Positions 1 through 5,124 of a stretch of 5,124 nucleotides of DNA are shown here, piece after piece; the stretch's first letter is position 1, and every line of letters begins with the position of its first letter. The position numbers were made by a program, and so were the translations under genes. Source of the stretch: Candidatus Saccharicenans sp. (GTDB taxonomy: Bacteria; Acidobacteriota; Aminicenantia; Aminicenantales; Saccharicenantaceae); NCBI GenBank assembly GCA_024653405.1, contig JANLGB010000169.1, forward strand, positions 1 through 5,124, written 5' to 3'. Below the pieces are notes generated by a model. It did not search any database. It was not told the DNA's origin and was given only the letters and a program-made list of their open reading frames with translations.

Positions 1-367
1 GAATTAAATTCGATTTTTCCTTCTGGAAGCTGTACATCAACAATAGCGGTATTTCTAAATAATCAGTGTTGATCGATACGGTGCCGGTTACTTCCCCTTC
101 TGTAATGGTTACCTTGGTGCCTTTCTGTACCTAAAGAATCTCGGGTTGGAAGCTGAAGTTCTTGGCCAGTCCAATGTTAGTAAAAGCCCCAAGCACGAAA
201 CCTGCTTTATTCTTAAGCGCAAAACCTCCAAAAAGAGGCTCGCTGGGAGACAGGTTGGCCAGGGCTAATCCGGCTTTTGGGCCGAACTTGACAGCAGAAA
301 AACCTGGGGATACCAGCAAAGCGACCAGCAACAGGCCGACAGCCAAAATAGTTGTCTTGTTTCTCAT
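1..367 (-). pseudogene. Secreted outer-membrane beta-barrel (PorT-like) protein gene interrupted by an in-frame TAG; partial at the left edge
   Basis: The frame starts at ATG 367 with a strong GAGGAG (373-378) 5 nt upstream. It opens with a Sec signal peptide: basic MRNKT, a hydrophobic core ILAVGLLLVALLV, and a likely cleavage after GFSA (residue 25). The mature start VKFGPKAGLALANL, then GFVLGAFTNIGLAKNFSFQPEIL, is typical of small outer-membrane beta-barrel proteins of the PorT/OMP_b-brl_2 type. A TAG (131-133) stops the frame after 78 residues, far too short for a barrel. The same frame then continues for 43 codons without another stop, beginning VQKGTKVTI and containing YLEIPLLLMYSF, just what the family shows after QPE-[IL]-L-Y. 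The TAG sits where Tyr is common, consistent with a single TAY-to-TAG change. I read it as a recently mutated gene; stop readthrough, a sequence error or a genuine 78-residue product (131-367) are alternatives. The 3' end is outside the window. Confidence 0.75.
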
Positions 368-391
368 GAATTCTCCTCTTCAAATTTCAAT

Positions 392-445
392 TGGACTGGA
401 TAAGTCAGATTTAATTCAGTCCATCAACCGCTCATAGCTAAGCGG
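392..445 (-). repeat. Two consecutive inverted repeats in the leader of the beta-barrel gene
   Basis: In minus-strand order, CCGCT (441-445) and AGCGG (428-432) enclose an 8-nt loop. After a 4-nt spacer, TGGACTG (417-423) and CAGTCCA (392-398) form a second perfect 7-bp inverted repeat with 18 nt between the arms, extendable by 2 bp beyond one mismatch. The second repeat ends 13 bp before the Shine-Dalgarno (373-378). Neither stem is followed by a T-run in the reading direction, so they are not canonical terminators. They could be an operator or a structured mRNA leader. Confidence 0.5.
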
Positions 446-532
446 AAAAACCTTATTTCAGAAATTAATTGCTGTATCTAGCGGGCCAGATGGACCAATA
501 AATGAAGCAATCTTTCCAAGACTGTTCTTGCC

Positions 533-561
533 ATCATGTCTTCAAGATAGGCATAAGTCAA
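533..561 (-). promoter_or_regulatory. Weak candidate sigma70-type promoter toward the beta-barrel gene
   Basis: TTGACT (556-561, 5 of 6 matches to the -35 consensus) and CATGAT (533-538, 4 of 6 matches to the -10 consensus) are separated by 17 bp on the minus strand. If used, it would give a leader of roughly 160 nt that includes both inverted repeats at 392-445. In AT-rich DNA such matches arise easily by chance. Confidence 0.2.
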
Positions 562-817
562 TAGAAAATATGAGAAAAAGACGGTAAGAAAATATTGCTA
601 CATAATAAAGGGTTTTCAAATCCCCGGTTGAGAGCATAGAAAGAAGGTCAGAGTCTCACCTGTTTAACTCGAATGAAAAATTTTCAACGCCCTGAAATAG
701 TAGTTTTTAGGAATTTTATGAGAAGAAAATTTGAATTCTGTCTTTCATAATGTCTAAGGTATCAGGCTCATCCTTCACCAACCACAGATAATGCGATATA
801 AAAAATAATTCCTGAGC

Positions 818-849
818 AAAAAAATTGGGGAATGAGTATTGTGTCCCCC
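818..849 (-). terminator. Probable Rho-independent terminator after rtcB
   Basis: On the minus strand, starting 3 bp past the rtcB TAA, GGGGGA (844-849) can pair with TTCCCC (827-832), with one G-U pair, around an 11-nt loop. It is followed by AA and seven consecutive T residues (818-824). The stem is short (6 bp), but its G/C richness, its T-run and its position all fit the end of the archease-rtcB transcript. Confidence 0.6.
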
Positions 850-852
850 GTT

Positions 853-2274
853 TTAGCCTTTCATAACACCGATGGGGACAAGGCGCGCCACCAGCTTGCC
901 CAGCTTTGTTTCATGCGACACCCGCACCACTTCATCCACGTCTTTATAAGCGGCTGAAGCTTCTTCGGCCACCCCCTTCCAGCTGGTGGCCTTTAGCTCC
1001 ACGCCTTTTTTAGCCAGCTCATCCCTTATCTGTTCCCCGCGGAAACGGCGAAGGGCCTCGTTGCGGCTCATCACTCGACCCGCGCCATGGGCCGTCGAGC
1101 TAAAGCTCATCTCTTCAGCCTCCTTCGTGCCCACCAGCACATAGGAAGCCGTGCCCATGCTGCCTGGAATGAGCACCGGCTGACCCACCTGACAGTAGAC
1201 TTCCGGAATCTCCGGCCTGCCCGGGCCAAAGCTCCTGGTGGCACCTTTCCTGTGCACGCAAAGGAGCTTCTCTTTTCCGTTAACGGTGTGTTTTTCCACC
1301 TTGGCCACATTATGGCAGACGTCATAAATTTGCCTCATGCCCTTTGAGGAACCCATTACCTTCGCAAACACGTCCCTGACCCAGTGGGCAATCATCTGGC
1401 GGTTGGCAAAAGCATAATTCACCGCGGCGCACATCGACTTGTAATAGCGCTGGCCGAGGTCTGACTTGAAAGGAGCATTTATCAATTCACGATCCGGCAA
1501 CCCCTTGAACCCGAACTTATTCTCCATCAACTCTATGTAATCTGTGGCAATCTGATGGCCCAGGCCACGGCTGCCGCAGTGGATCATCACCAGCACCTGG
1601 CCCTTCTCATTGATACCAAACGCCCTGGCCACTTCAGCATCGTAAATTTCATCAACCTTCTGAATTTCCAGAAAATGGTTGCCGGCTCCCAGGGTCCCCA
1701 GTTGCGGGATACCCCTCTCCATGGCTCTATCCGAAATAAACTCCCAGGAGGCATCCTTCATCCGGCCGTGTTCTTCGGTCCGGTCTAAATCTTCGGCTGT
1801 ACCGTAACCCTGCTCCACTGCCCACTCCGCCCCCTTGACCAGAATTTCCTTCAACACATTCCGGCTCAGCTTGGTTATGCCGCCTTTCCCCACCCCGGCC
1901 GGAACTTCCTTGAAGATTTCAGCCAGCAGCTCCTTCCGCCTGGCCGTGATATCGCTCTCCTTGTAGTCAGTCCGCAGCAGCCTGACTCCGCAGTTTATGT
2001 CATAGCCTACTCCTCCGGGCGAAATGATGCCTTCATCCAGGTCGAAAGCAGCCACCCCGCCGATGGGAAAACCATAACCCTGGTGAGCGTCGGGCATGAC
2101 ATAGGACATCCGGTGAATCCCCGGCAGGCAGGCCACGTTGCGTGCCTGTGACAGGGTCTGGTCACGTTTGGCCAGCTCGATTAACTTTTCCGAGGCGTAA
2201 ATCCTGGCCGGGACTCTCATTTCCCCCGACTTGGGAATTTCCCAGATAAATTCGCTGATTCTAACTAGCTCCAT
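853..2274 (-). CDS. rtcB: RNA-splicing ligase RtcB (3'-phosphate/5'-OH RNA ligase)
   Basis: RtcB joins RNA 2',3'-cyclic phosphate or 3'-phosphate ends to 5'-hydroxyl ends, using GTP and Mn2+, through a GMP-histidine intermediate. It acts in RNA repair or tRNA splicing. The 473 residues match the usual length of about 480, with no intein. Seen: YDINCGVR (91-98) with metal ligands D92 and C95; GAGNHFLE (197-204) with N199 and H200; HCGSRGLGHQ (232-241) with H232; H321 in the CHNVAKVEKH segment; the guanylation motif HGAGR with H396; and C-terminal K472 in the ending MKG. By comparison with the structurally studied archaeal enzyme these are all the expected catalytic and metal positions, so it should be active. 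The ATG at 2274 has the strong GAGGTGA signal. It directly follows archease, its known partner. The stop is TAA, followed by a likely terminator. No RtcR-type regulator or RtcA cyclase is visible. Confidence 0.97.
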   Translation of the reverse strand: MELVRISEFIWEIPKSGEMRVPARIYASEKLIELAKRDQTLSQARNVACLPGIHRMSYVMPDAHQGYGFPIGGVAAFDLDEGIISPGGVGYDINCGVRLLRTDYKESDITARRKELLAEIFKEVPAGVGKGGITKLSRNVLKEILVKGAEWAVEQGYGTAEDLDRTEEHGRMKDASWEFISDRAMERGIPQLGTLGAGNHFLEIQKVDEIYDAEVARAFGINEKGQVLVMIHCGSRGLGHQIATDYIELMENKFGFKGLPDRELINAPFKSDLGQRYYKSMCAAVNYAFANRQMIAHWVRDVFAKVMGSSKGMRQIYDVCHNVAKVEKHTVNGKEKLLCVHRKGATRSFGPGRPEIPEVYCQVGQPVLIPGSMGTASYVLVGTKEAEEMSFSSTAHGAGRVMSRNEALRRFRGEQIRDELAKKGVELKATSWKGVAEEASAAYKDVDEVVRVSHETKLGKLVARLVPIGVMKG

Positions 2275-2277
2275 GGC

Positions 2278-2284
2278 TCACCTC
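2278..2284 (-). promoter_or_regulatory. rtcB Shine-Dalgarno overlapping the archease stop codon
   Basis: The minus strand reads TGAGGTGAGCC then ATG. GAGGTGA is an excellent match to the anti-Shine-Dalgarno complement, and it shares bases with the archease TGA (2283-2285). This fixes the rtcB start at 2274 and suggests translational coupling of the two partner proteins. Confidence 0.8.
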
Positions 2285-2735
2285 ACATATCGACGACCAC
2301 CTGGAGAACCAGGCCGTCTTCATTTTTTTCAATTTTCATTTCATTATAGGTAACGGCCTTGACCTGGCCGTAAATTTCATACTGCGGGGAAATCCGGTCT
2401 CCGAAAACTTCTGCTTCCAGCCGATAAATTTTTTTCCCGTTCTGTGGTTTTTCTTCAATTCTTATTTTTTCTACCCGGCCCAGCAGGAAGGATTTAACTT
2501 CCAGTAAATAGATCAGCTCCGTCAGGAACTTGACCGTCAGCTGTTCCGGGCTGGAAGCCTCCAGCTGGATGGCTTCCTTGACAACCGGCTTTATCTTTTC
2601 CCAGTCCCACATCAGCGAGACCATGGCCAGAGCGGCCTGGCCCAGGGCTTCTTCCAGGTTGCGGCCGTAGGCTCGGAATTTGCCGTCGGCCATGTGAGGC
2701 AAAATCTCATATTTTTTATCCATCTTGGGCCTCAT
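2283..2735 (-). CDS. Archease, the activator of RNA ligase RtcB
   Basis: A small soluble protein (150 residues) of the archease family, whose members speed guanylation and allow multiple turnover by RtcB. Seen: the N-terminal HMADGKFRAYG (14-24), a variant of the usual H-T/P-A-D motif; an amphipathic helix with LTVKFLTELIYLLE (66-79); the diagnostic KAVTYNEM (126-133); and the C-terminal VVVDM with Asp149 as penultimate residue. In the family the metal site uses the N-terminal Asp (here D17) and the last two residues, so the site looks intact although the final residue is Met rather than the common Ile/Val. Two starts are credible. ATG 2735 has AGGA at 2742-2745, and ATG 2723 (Met5) has GAGG at 2730-2733; both have 6-nt spacing. 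The Met5 start gives the more family-typical beginning, MDKKYEILPH. The stop TGA lies within the rtcB ribosome-binding site, with an 8-bp gap, so an operon with rtcB is very likely. Confidence 0.93.
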   Translation of the reverse strand: MRPKMDKKYEILPHMADGKFRAYGRNLEEALGQAALAMVSLMWDWEKIKPVVKEAIQLEASSPEQLTVKFLTELIYLLEVKSFLLGRVEKIRIEEKPQNGKKIYRLEAEVFGDRISPQYEIYGQVKAVTYNEMKIEKNEDGLVLQVVVDM

Positions 2736-3023
2736 ACTTCATCCTGGCCGATTTCAATTTCCTCAAATCATCTCCAGTAAATAATATTGGTTACCATCTC
2801 GCTCTTTCCCCTGCCGAACCTGTCCAGCCCGATTCAATTTCTGCCATTTTGCCTTCTGTGCTTCTTTATCCAAGCCTCAACTCACCTTTCTTTCTCTTTT
2901 TATTCAGACTCAGCCACAATGCGCCTTACCACCAATGAAAGATACCCTTGGCCTTCTTTATTTTACCAGAAAGCCGACGGCAAGAAAGGGCCGGCCGGGA
3001 TTATAAGTACTGTAGCCCTCGAT
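2736..3023. other. Gene-free 288-bp gap between amrS and archease
   Basis: I find no convincing gene on either strand. The longer open frames overlapping it (plus strand 2787-3227 and minus strand 2963-3169) mainly mirror the amrS coding region and resemble nothing I know. A GGCCGGCC palindrome at 2990-2997 lies downstream of the amrS stop but has no following T-run, so it is not a credible intrinsic terminator. Reading toward archease there is an AT-rich patch (minus-strand TATTAT at 2781-2786) without a matching -35 box. There is also a ten-codon start-to-stop frame (2768-2797, MVTNIIYWR) with AGGGGA 9 nt upstream of it. A promoter for the archease-rtcB pair is expected here, but I cannot place it securely. 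Confidence 0.5.
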
Positions 3024-4043
3024 TCAGCCGAAAATACCGGCAATCTTCTGGCCGCAGTTCGGACAATGGCTGTCCTGCAGCAGATGTGCTTTGATCCAGA
3101 AACCTTCCCGGCCGATGATAGTTGTTCCACACTTCGGACAGAGGGTATCTTCACCCTCACCCCAGACATTGCCCAGATAGATGTAGTGCAGGCCTTCGGC
3201 CCGACCTATTTCCCTGGCCTTCCTTAAGGTGCTAACCGGAGTCGCCGGAGTGTCCAGGAACTCATAATCCGGGTGAAAGCGGCTCAGGTGCCAGGGGATA
3301 TCGCGGTCGACACTGGCCAGAAATCTAGCTATCCCCTGCAATTCCTCTTCCGAATCGTTCTCTCCCGGTATCACCAGGGTGGTCACCTCCACCCAGATGC
3401 CAAGCTCCCGCATCTTCCGGATGCTATCCAGAACCGGTTGCAGCCGGGCTTTGCACAATTTCTTATAACTCTCGTTCTTGAAAAATTTCAGGTCAACGTT
3501 GGCCGCATCCAGGTAAGGCTTGATTTCTTCCAGGGCTTCTGCCGTCATATAACCGTTGGTGACGAAATTATTTTTCAGGCCCGAGTCCTTAGCCAGTTTG
3601 GCCGTGTCGTAGGCATACTCAAAAAAGATGGTGGGCTCGGTGTAGGTATAGGAGATGCTCTGGCAATCGTTGAGCAGCGCCTGGCGCACCACTTCCTTAA
3701 CCGGCAGATGGCTGCTCCTGAGCCCGCTCTTGCCCTCAGACAACCTGGTCTGGGAAATTTCCCAATTCTGGCAGAAAGGACAGCGGAAATTACAGCCGAT
3801 GGTGGCTATGGACAGTGACTTGCTTCCGGGCAAGAAGTGAAAGAATGGCTTTTTCTCGATGGGGTCGATATGGGCAGCGATAGCCTCTTCGTAGACATGG
3901 GTGTAAAGCACTCCGTCTATGTTCTGCCTCACCCCGCAAAGACCAAACTGGCCCGGGCTCAGCGAACAGCGGTGAGCACAAAGAGCACAGACCACTTGTT
4001 TCCCCTCCTGCTGATGATAGAGCCTGGCTTCGCGCCGCGCCAT
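3024..4043 (-). CDS. amrS: Radical SAM enzyme of the AmmeMemoRadiSam system (AmrS-like; related to pyruvate formate-lyase activating enzymes)
   Basis: A 339-residue cytoplasmic radical SAM protein. The cluster motif CNFRCPFC (C84, C88, C91) is the canonical CxxxCxxC that holds the [4Fe-4S] cluster for S-adenosylmethionine cleavage. An N-terminal Cys group (C19, C22, C26, C36) precedes it, and two C-terminal CPxCG knuckles (C302/C305 and C327/C330) resemble a zinc ribbon. IDPIEKKPFFHFLPG (59-73), YTYTEPTIFFEYA (132-144) and WHLSRFHPDY (251-260) are typical of the family that co-occurs with AMMECR1-like and Memo-like proteins. The reaction and substrate are not established to my knowledge, and the PflA-like annotation often given reflects only homology. 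The ATG at 4043 directly abuts the nth TAA, with GGGGAG at 4051-4056 inside the nth end giving a 7-nt spacing, so translation may be coupled. No AMMECR1 or Memo gene is visible in this window. Length matches the family. Confidence 0.9.
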   Translation of the reverse strand: MARREARLYHQQEGKQVVCALCAHRCSLSPGQFGLCGVRQNIDGVLYTHVYEEAIAAHIDPIEKKPFFHFLPGSKSLSIATIGCNFRCPFCQNWEISQTRLSEGKSGLRSSHLPVKEVVRQALLNDCQSISYTYTEPTIFFEYAYDTAKLAKDSGLKNNFVTNGYMTAEALEEIKPYLDAANVDLKFFKNESYKKLCKARLQPVLDSIRKMRELGIWVEVTTLVIPGENDSEEELQGIARFLASVDRDIPWHLSRFHPDYEFLDTPATPVSTLRKAREIGRAEGLHYIYLGNVWGEGEDTLCPKCGTTIIGREGFWIKAHLLQDSHCPNCGQKIAGIFG

Positions 4044-4793
4044 TTATTTTCTCCCCGCATACAGCTTCGAAAATTTTTCAAAGGAAGGACAAAGATGCTT
4101 GATGACACATCGCGGGCAGAGCGGCTTCCTGGCCTGGCAGACCTTCCGCCCATGGTCAACCAGCAGAAAATTGAAATCGAGCCAATCTTCCCGGGGCACA
4201 ATTTCCATCAAATCACGTTCGATCTTATCCGGGTCATGCTGGCGGCTGAGACCCAGGCGCTCTGACAGTCTCCTGACATGGGTATCAACGGCGATGCCTT
4301 CGGCCTTCCTGAAAGCCGAGGACAGGACGATGTTAGCTGTCTTGCGAGCCACGCCCGGCAGCTTGACCAACTCTTCCATTGAGTCTGGAACCTTACCCTG
4401 ATAATCTTCAACCAGCTTTTTAGATAAGGCTATGATGTTCCGGGCCTTGTTCCGGAAAAACCCGGTCGAGCGAATGTCGTTTTCCAGTTCTTCCTGCCTG
4501 GCCCTGGCCAGGGATTCGATGGTTGGATATTTTTGAAAAAGACCCGGCGTAACCTTATTAACCCGTTCATCAGTGCACTGGGCGGCCAGGATGGTTGCCA
4601 CCAGCAGTTCGAACGGGCTACGGTAGTTGAGGGCGGTCCTGACCTGTGAATATTCTTTCCTCAGGAGTTTTGTTATTTCCCTGACTCTTTTCTGGCGTTC
4701 TTCCAGATCGCCACCATGGCCGGAGACAGTTTGAGGCTTTTCGGCTGTGATTTTTCTTTTTTCCTTTTTAACCACCGATCTGACTTTGGCCAT
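4044..4793 (-). CDS. nth: Endonuclease III (DNA glycosylase/AP lyase with a [4Fe-4S] cluster)
   Basis: This is a bifunctional base-excision repair enzyme that removes oxidised pyrimidines from DNA and nicks the abasic site. Its 249 residues include a helix-hairpin-helix LPGVARKTA (145-153) with the expected catalytic Lys151, and VDTHVRRL with the catalytic Asp170. The four cluster cysteines C219, C226, C229 and C235 show the exact C-x6-C-x2-C-x5-C spacing. The N-terminal fold signature LLVATILAAQCTDERVN is at about 64-79. It is longer than the roughly 211-residue E. coli enzyme because of a charged, Lys/Arg-rich N-terminal tail of about 40 residues. The ATG at 4793 is supported by GGGGAGGG at 4798-4805, 4 nt upstream, and the next Met is only residue 139. 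It lies 17 bp after the CBS gene and its TAA is immediately followed by the ATG of the radical SAM gene, so co-transcription is likely. MutY is excluded because there is no C-terminal NUDIX-like domain and the Lys/Asp pair is of the Nth type. Confidence 0.95.
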   Translation of the reverse strand: MAKVRSVVKKEKRKITAEKPQTVSGHGGDLEERQKRVREITKLLRKEYSQVRTALNYRSPFELLVATILAAQCTDERVNKVTPGLFQKYPTIESLARARQEELENDIRSTGFFRNKARNIIALSKKLVEDYQGKVPDSMEELVKLPGVARKTANIVLSSAFRKAEGIAVDTHVRRLSERLGLSRQHDPDKIERDLMEIVPREDWLDFNFLLVDHGRKVCQARKPLCPRCVIKHLCPSFEKFSKLYAGRK

Positions 4794-4810
4794 CTCGCCC
4801 TCCCCAAAAA

Positions 4811-5124
4811 TCAGATTCCCAGTTCAGTTCTCAGCTGCAAAACTTGAAGCAAATTATTACGGCAGACAATTCCTACCACCTTACCACCATCAAGCACTGG
4901 CACCTGATTGACATTGGCCCTGGCCAGGCGCTCGAGAATTTGGTCGCCGGTAGTTCCCGGCGTCACATAAACAATTTTTTCGGCCGGGGTCATCACCTCC
5001 CGGACCCGGAGTTCCGGCCAGCGCTCACGCGGGTATTTTTTTATGTCCTCCAGGCAGACGATACCTGCCAGCCTTTCCCCTTCCTTGACCAGGAAAACCC
5101 GTTCCTGATGCTTGAGGACATAAT
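4811..5124 (-). CDS. C-terminal CBS-domain pair, probably of a site-2 (M50) protease family protein; partial, 5' end outside the window
   Basis: The open frame enters from the right edge without a stop and ends at TGA (4811-4813), giving 103 visible residues. A short open frame starting at a GTG at 4996 is only part of it, because coding-like sequence continues upstream to the edge. Seen: the end of one CBS domain (GERLAGIVCLEDI), a linker (YPRERWPELRVREVMTP), then a full second CBS domain (about residues 40-103) with NQVPVLDGGKVVGIVCRNN and the ending LQLRTELGI. From family knowledge, the PRE.WP...V..VMTP linker and the LQLR.ELG ending resemble the cytoplasmic CBS tail of M50 site-2 proteases, membrane metalloproteases; the membrane part would lie outside the window. 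CBS pairs usually bind adenine nucleotides. Both loops have Cys where Thr/Ser is usual, and the second has Asn where Asp is usual. Other CBS proteins (a transporter or an IMPDH-like protein) are less likely. The CBS call is firm; the protease call is inferred. Confidence 0.8.
   Translation of the reverse strand, partial: YVLKHQERVFLVKEGERLAGIVCLEDIKKYPRERWPELRVREVMTPAEKIVYVTPGTTGDQILERLARANVNQVPVLDGGKVVGIVCRNNLLQVLQLRTELGI

Larger units (their letters stand above)
368..852. other. AT-rich intergenic region between rtcB and the beta-barrel gene
   Basis: About 485 bp that is clearly more AT-rich than the flanking genes. Besides the terminator and the inverted repeats listed separately, it holds a weak sigma70-like pair on the minus strand (TTGACT at 556-561, CATGAT at 533-538, 17-bp spacer). 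A 20-codon minus-strand frame at 478-537 encodes MMARTVLERLLHLLVHLAR without a good ribosome-binding site. Minus-strand frames here look faintly protein-like but are broken by several stops, so a decayed gene is possible. I recognise no family. Confidence 0.45.

Noticed and set aside
368..392. AATTGAAAT shared by the leaders of the beta-barrel gene and archease, as a common regulatory motif
   Set aside because: Only two copies, in AT-rich leader DNA, at similar but not identical distances; expected by chance.
162..437. 91-codon plus-strand open frame opposite the beta-barrel gene
   Set aside because: It overlaps the signal peptide and start of a clear minus-strand gene, and its translation resembles nothing known.
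428..445. CCGCT/AGCGG hairpin as a terminator
   Set aside because: The stem is only 5 bp, and the T-run lies before it rather than after it in the minus direction; on the plus strand it is followed by A residues.
2990..2997. GGCCGGCC palindrome downstream of amrS, considered as a terminator
   Set aside because: There is no T-run after it on the minus strand, and the possible stems with nearby GCCG/CGGC are only 4 bp; more likely a chance GC-rich palindrome.
2787..3227. 146-codon plus-strand open frame
   Set aside because: About half of it is antisense to the amrS 3' end, and the rest reads as low-complexity Phe/Ser/Leu sequence from a gap. It has no ribosome-binding site and no recognisable family.
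3273..3818. 181-codon plus-strand open frame
   Set aside because: It lies wholly antisense to amrS, whose motifs are unambiguous; it is a mirror of that gene's codon bias.
4811..4996. A complete 61-codon CBS gene starting at GTG 4996
   Set aside because: The frame stays open upstream to the window edge and encodes the end of a first CBS domain plus a conserved linker, so the apparent start is internal.

Overview
This is a bacterial chromosomal window in which every supportable gene lies on the minus strand, so transcription reads from right to left. The organism looks like a Gram-negative (diderm) bacterium. A secreted, PorT-like outer-membrane beta-barrel gene implies an outer membrane, and clear Shine-Dalgarno sequences precede every complete gene, which argues against typical Bacteroidota. 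The gene content would fit a lineage such as Aminicenantes or Acidobacteriota, but that placement is an inference from family resemblance, not something the sequence proves.

Right block (5124 down to 3024) is a compact, probably co-transcribed set. It holds the C-terminal CBS-domain pair of a protein cut by the window edge (probably a site-2 protease of the M50 type), then endonuclease III (nth) 17 bp later, then a radical SAM enzyme of the AmmeMemoRadiSam type (amrS-like), whose ATG directly follows the nth TAA stop. Next comes a 288-bp gap (2736-3023) with no convincing gene.

Middle block (2735 down to 853) is an RNA-repair pair: archease, then 8 bp later the RNA ligase RtcB. The archease stop codon is embedded in the rtcB Shine-Dalgarno sequence. 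All expected RtcB metal and guanylation residues are visible. A plausible Rho-independent terminator starts 3 bp beyond the rtcB stop.

Left block (852 down to 1) has about 485 bp of visibly AT-rich DNA with no strong gene. It contains two adjacent inverted repeats just upstream of an outer-membrane beta-barrel gene. That gene has a good Shine-Dalgarno and signal peptide but is interrupted by an in-frame TAG after 78 codons. The same frame then continues with family-typical sequence to the window edge. This interrupted frame and its structured leader are the most unusual items here. I see no wholly new multi-gene system, no mobile element, no CRISPR array and no RNA gene.
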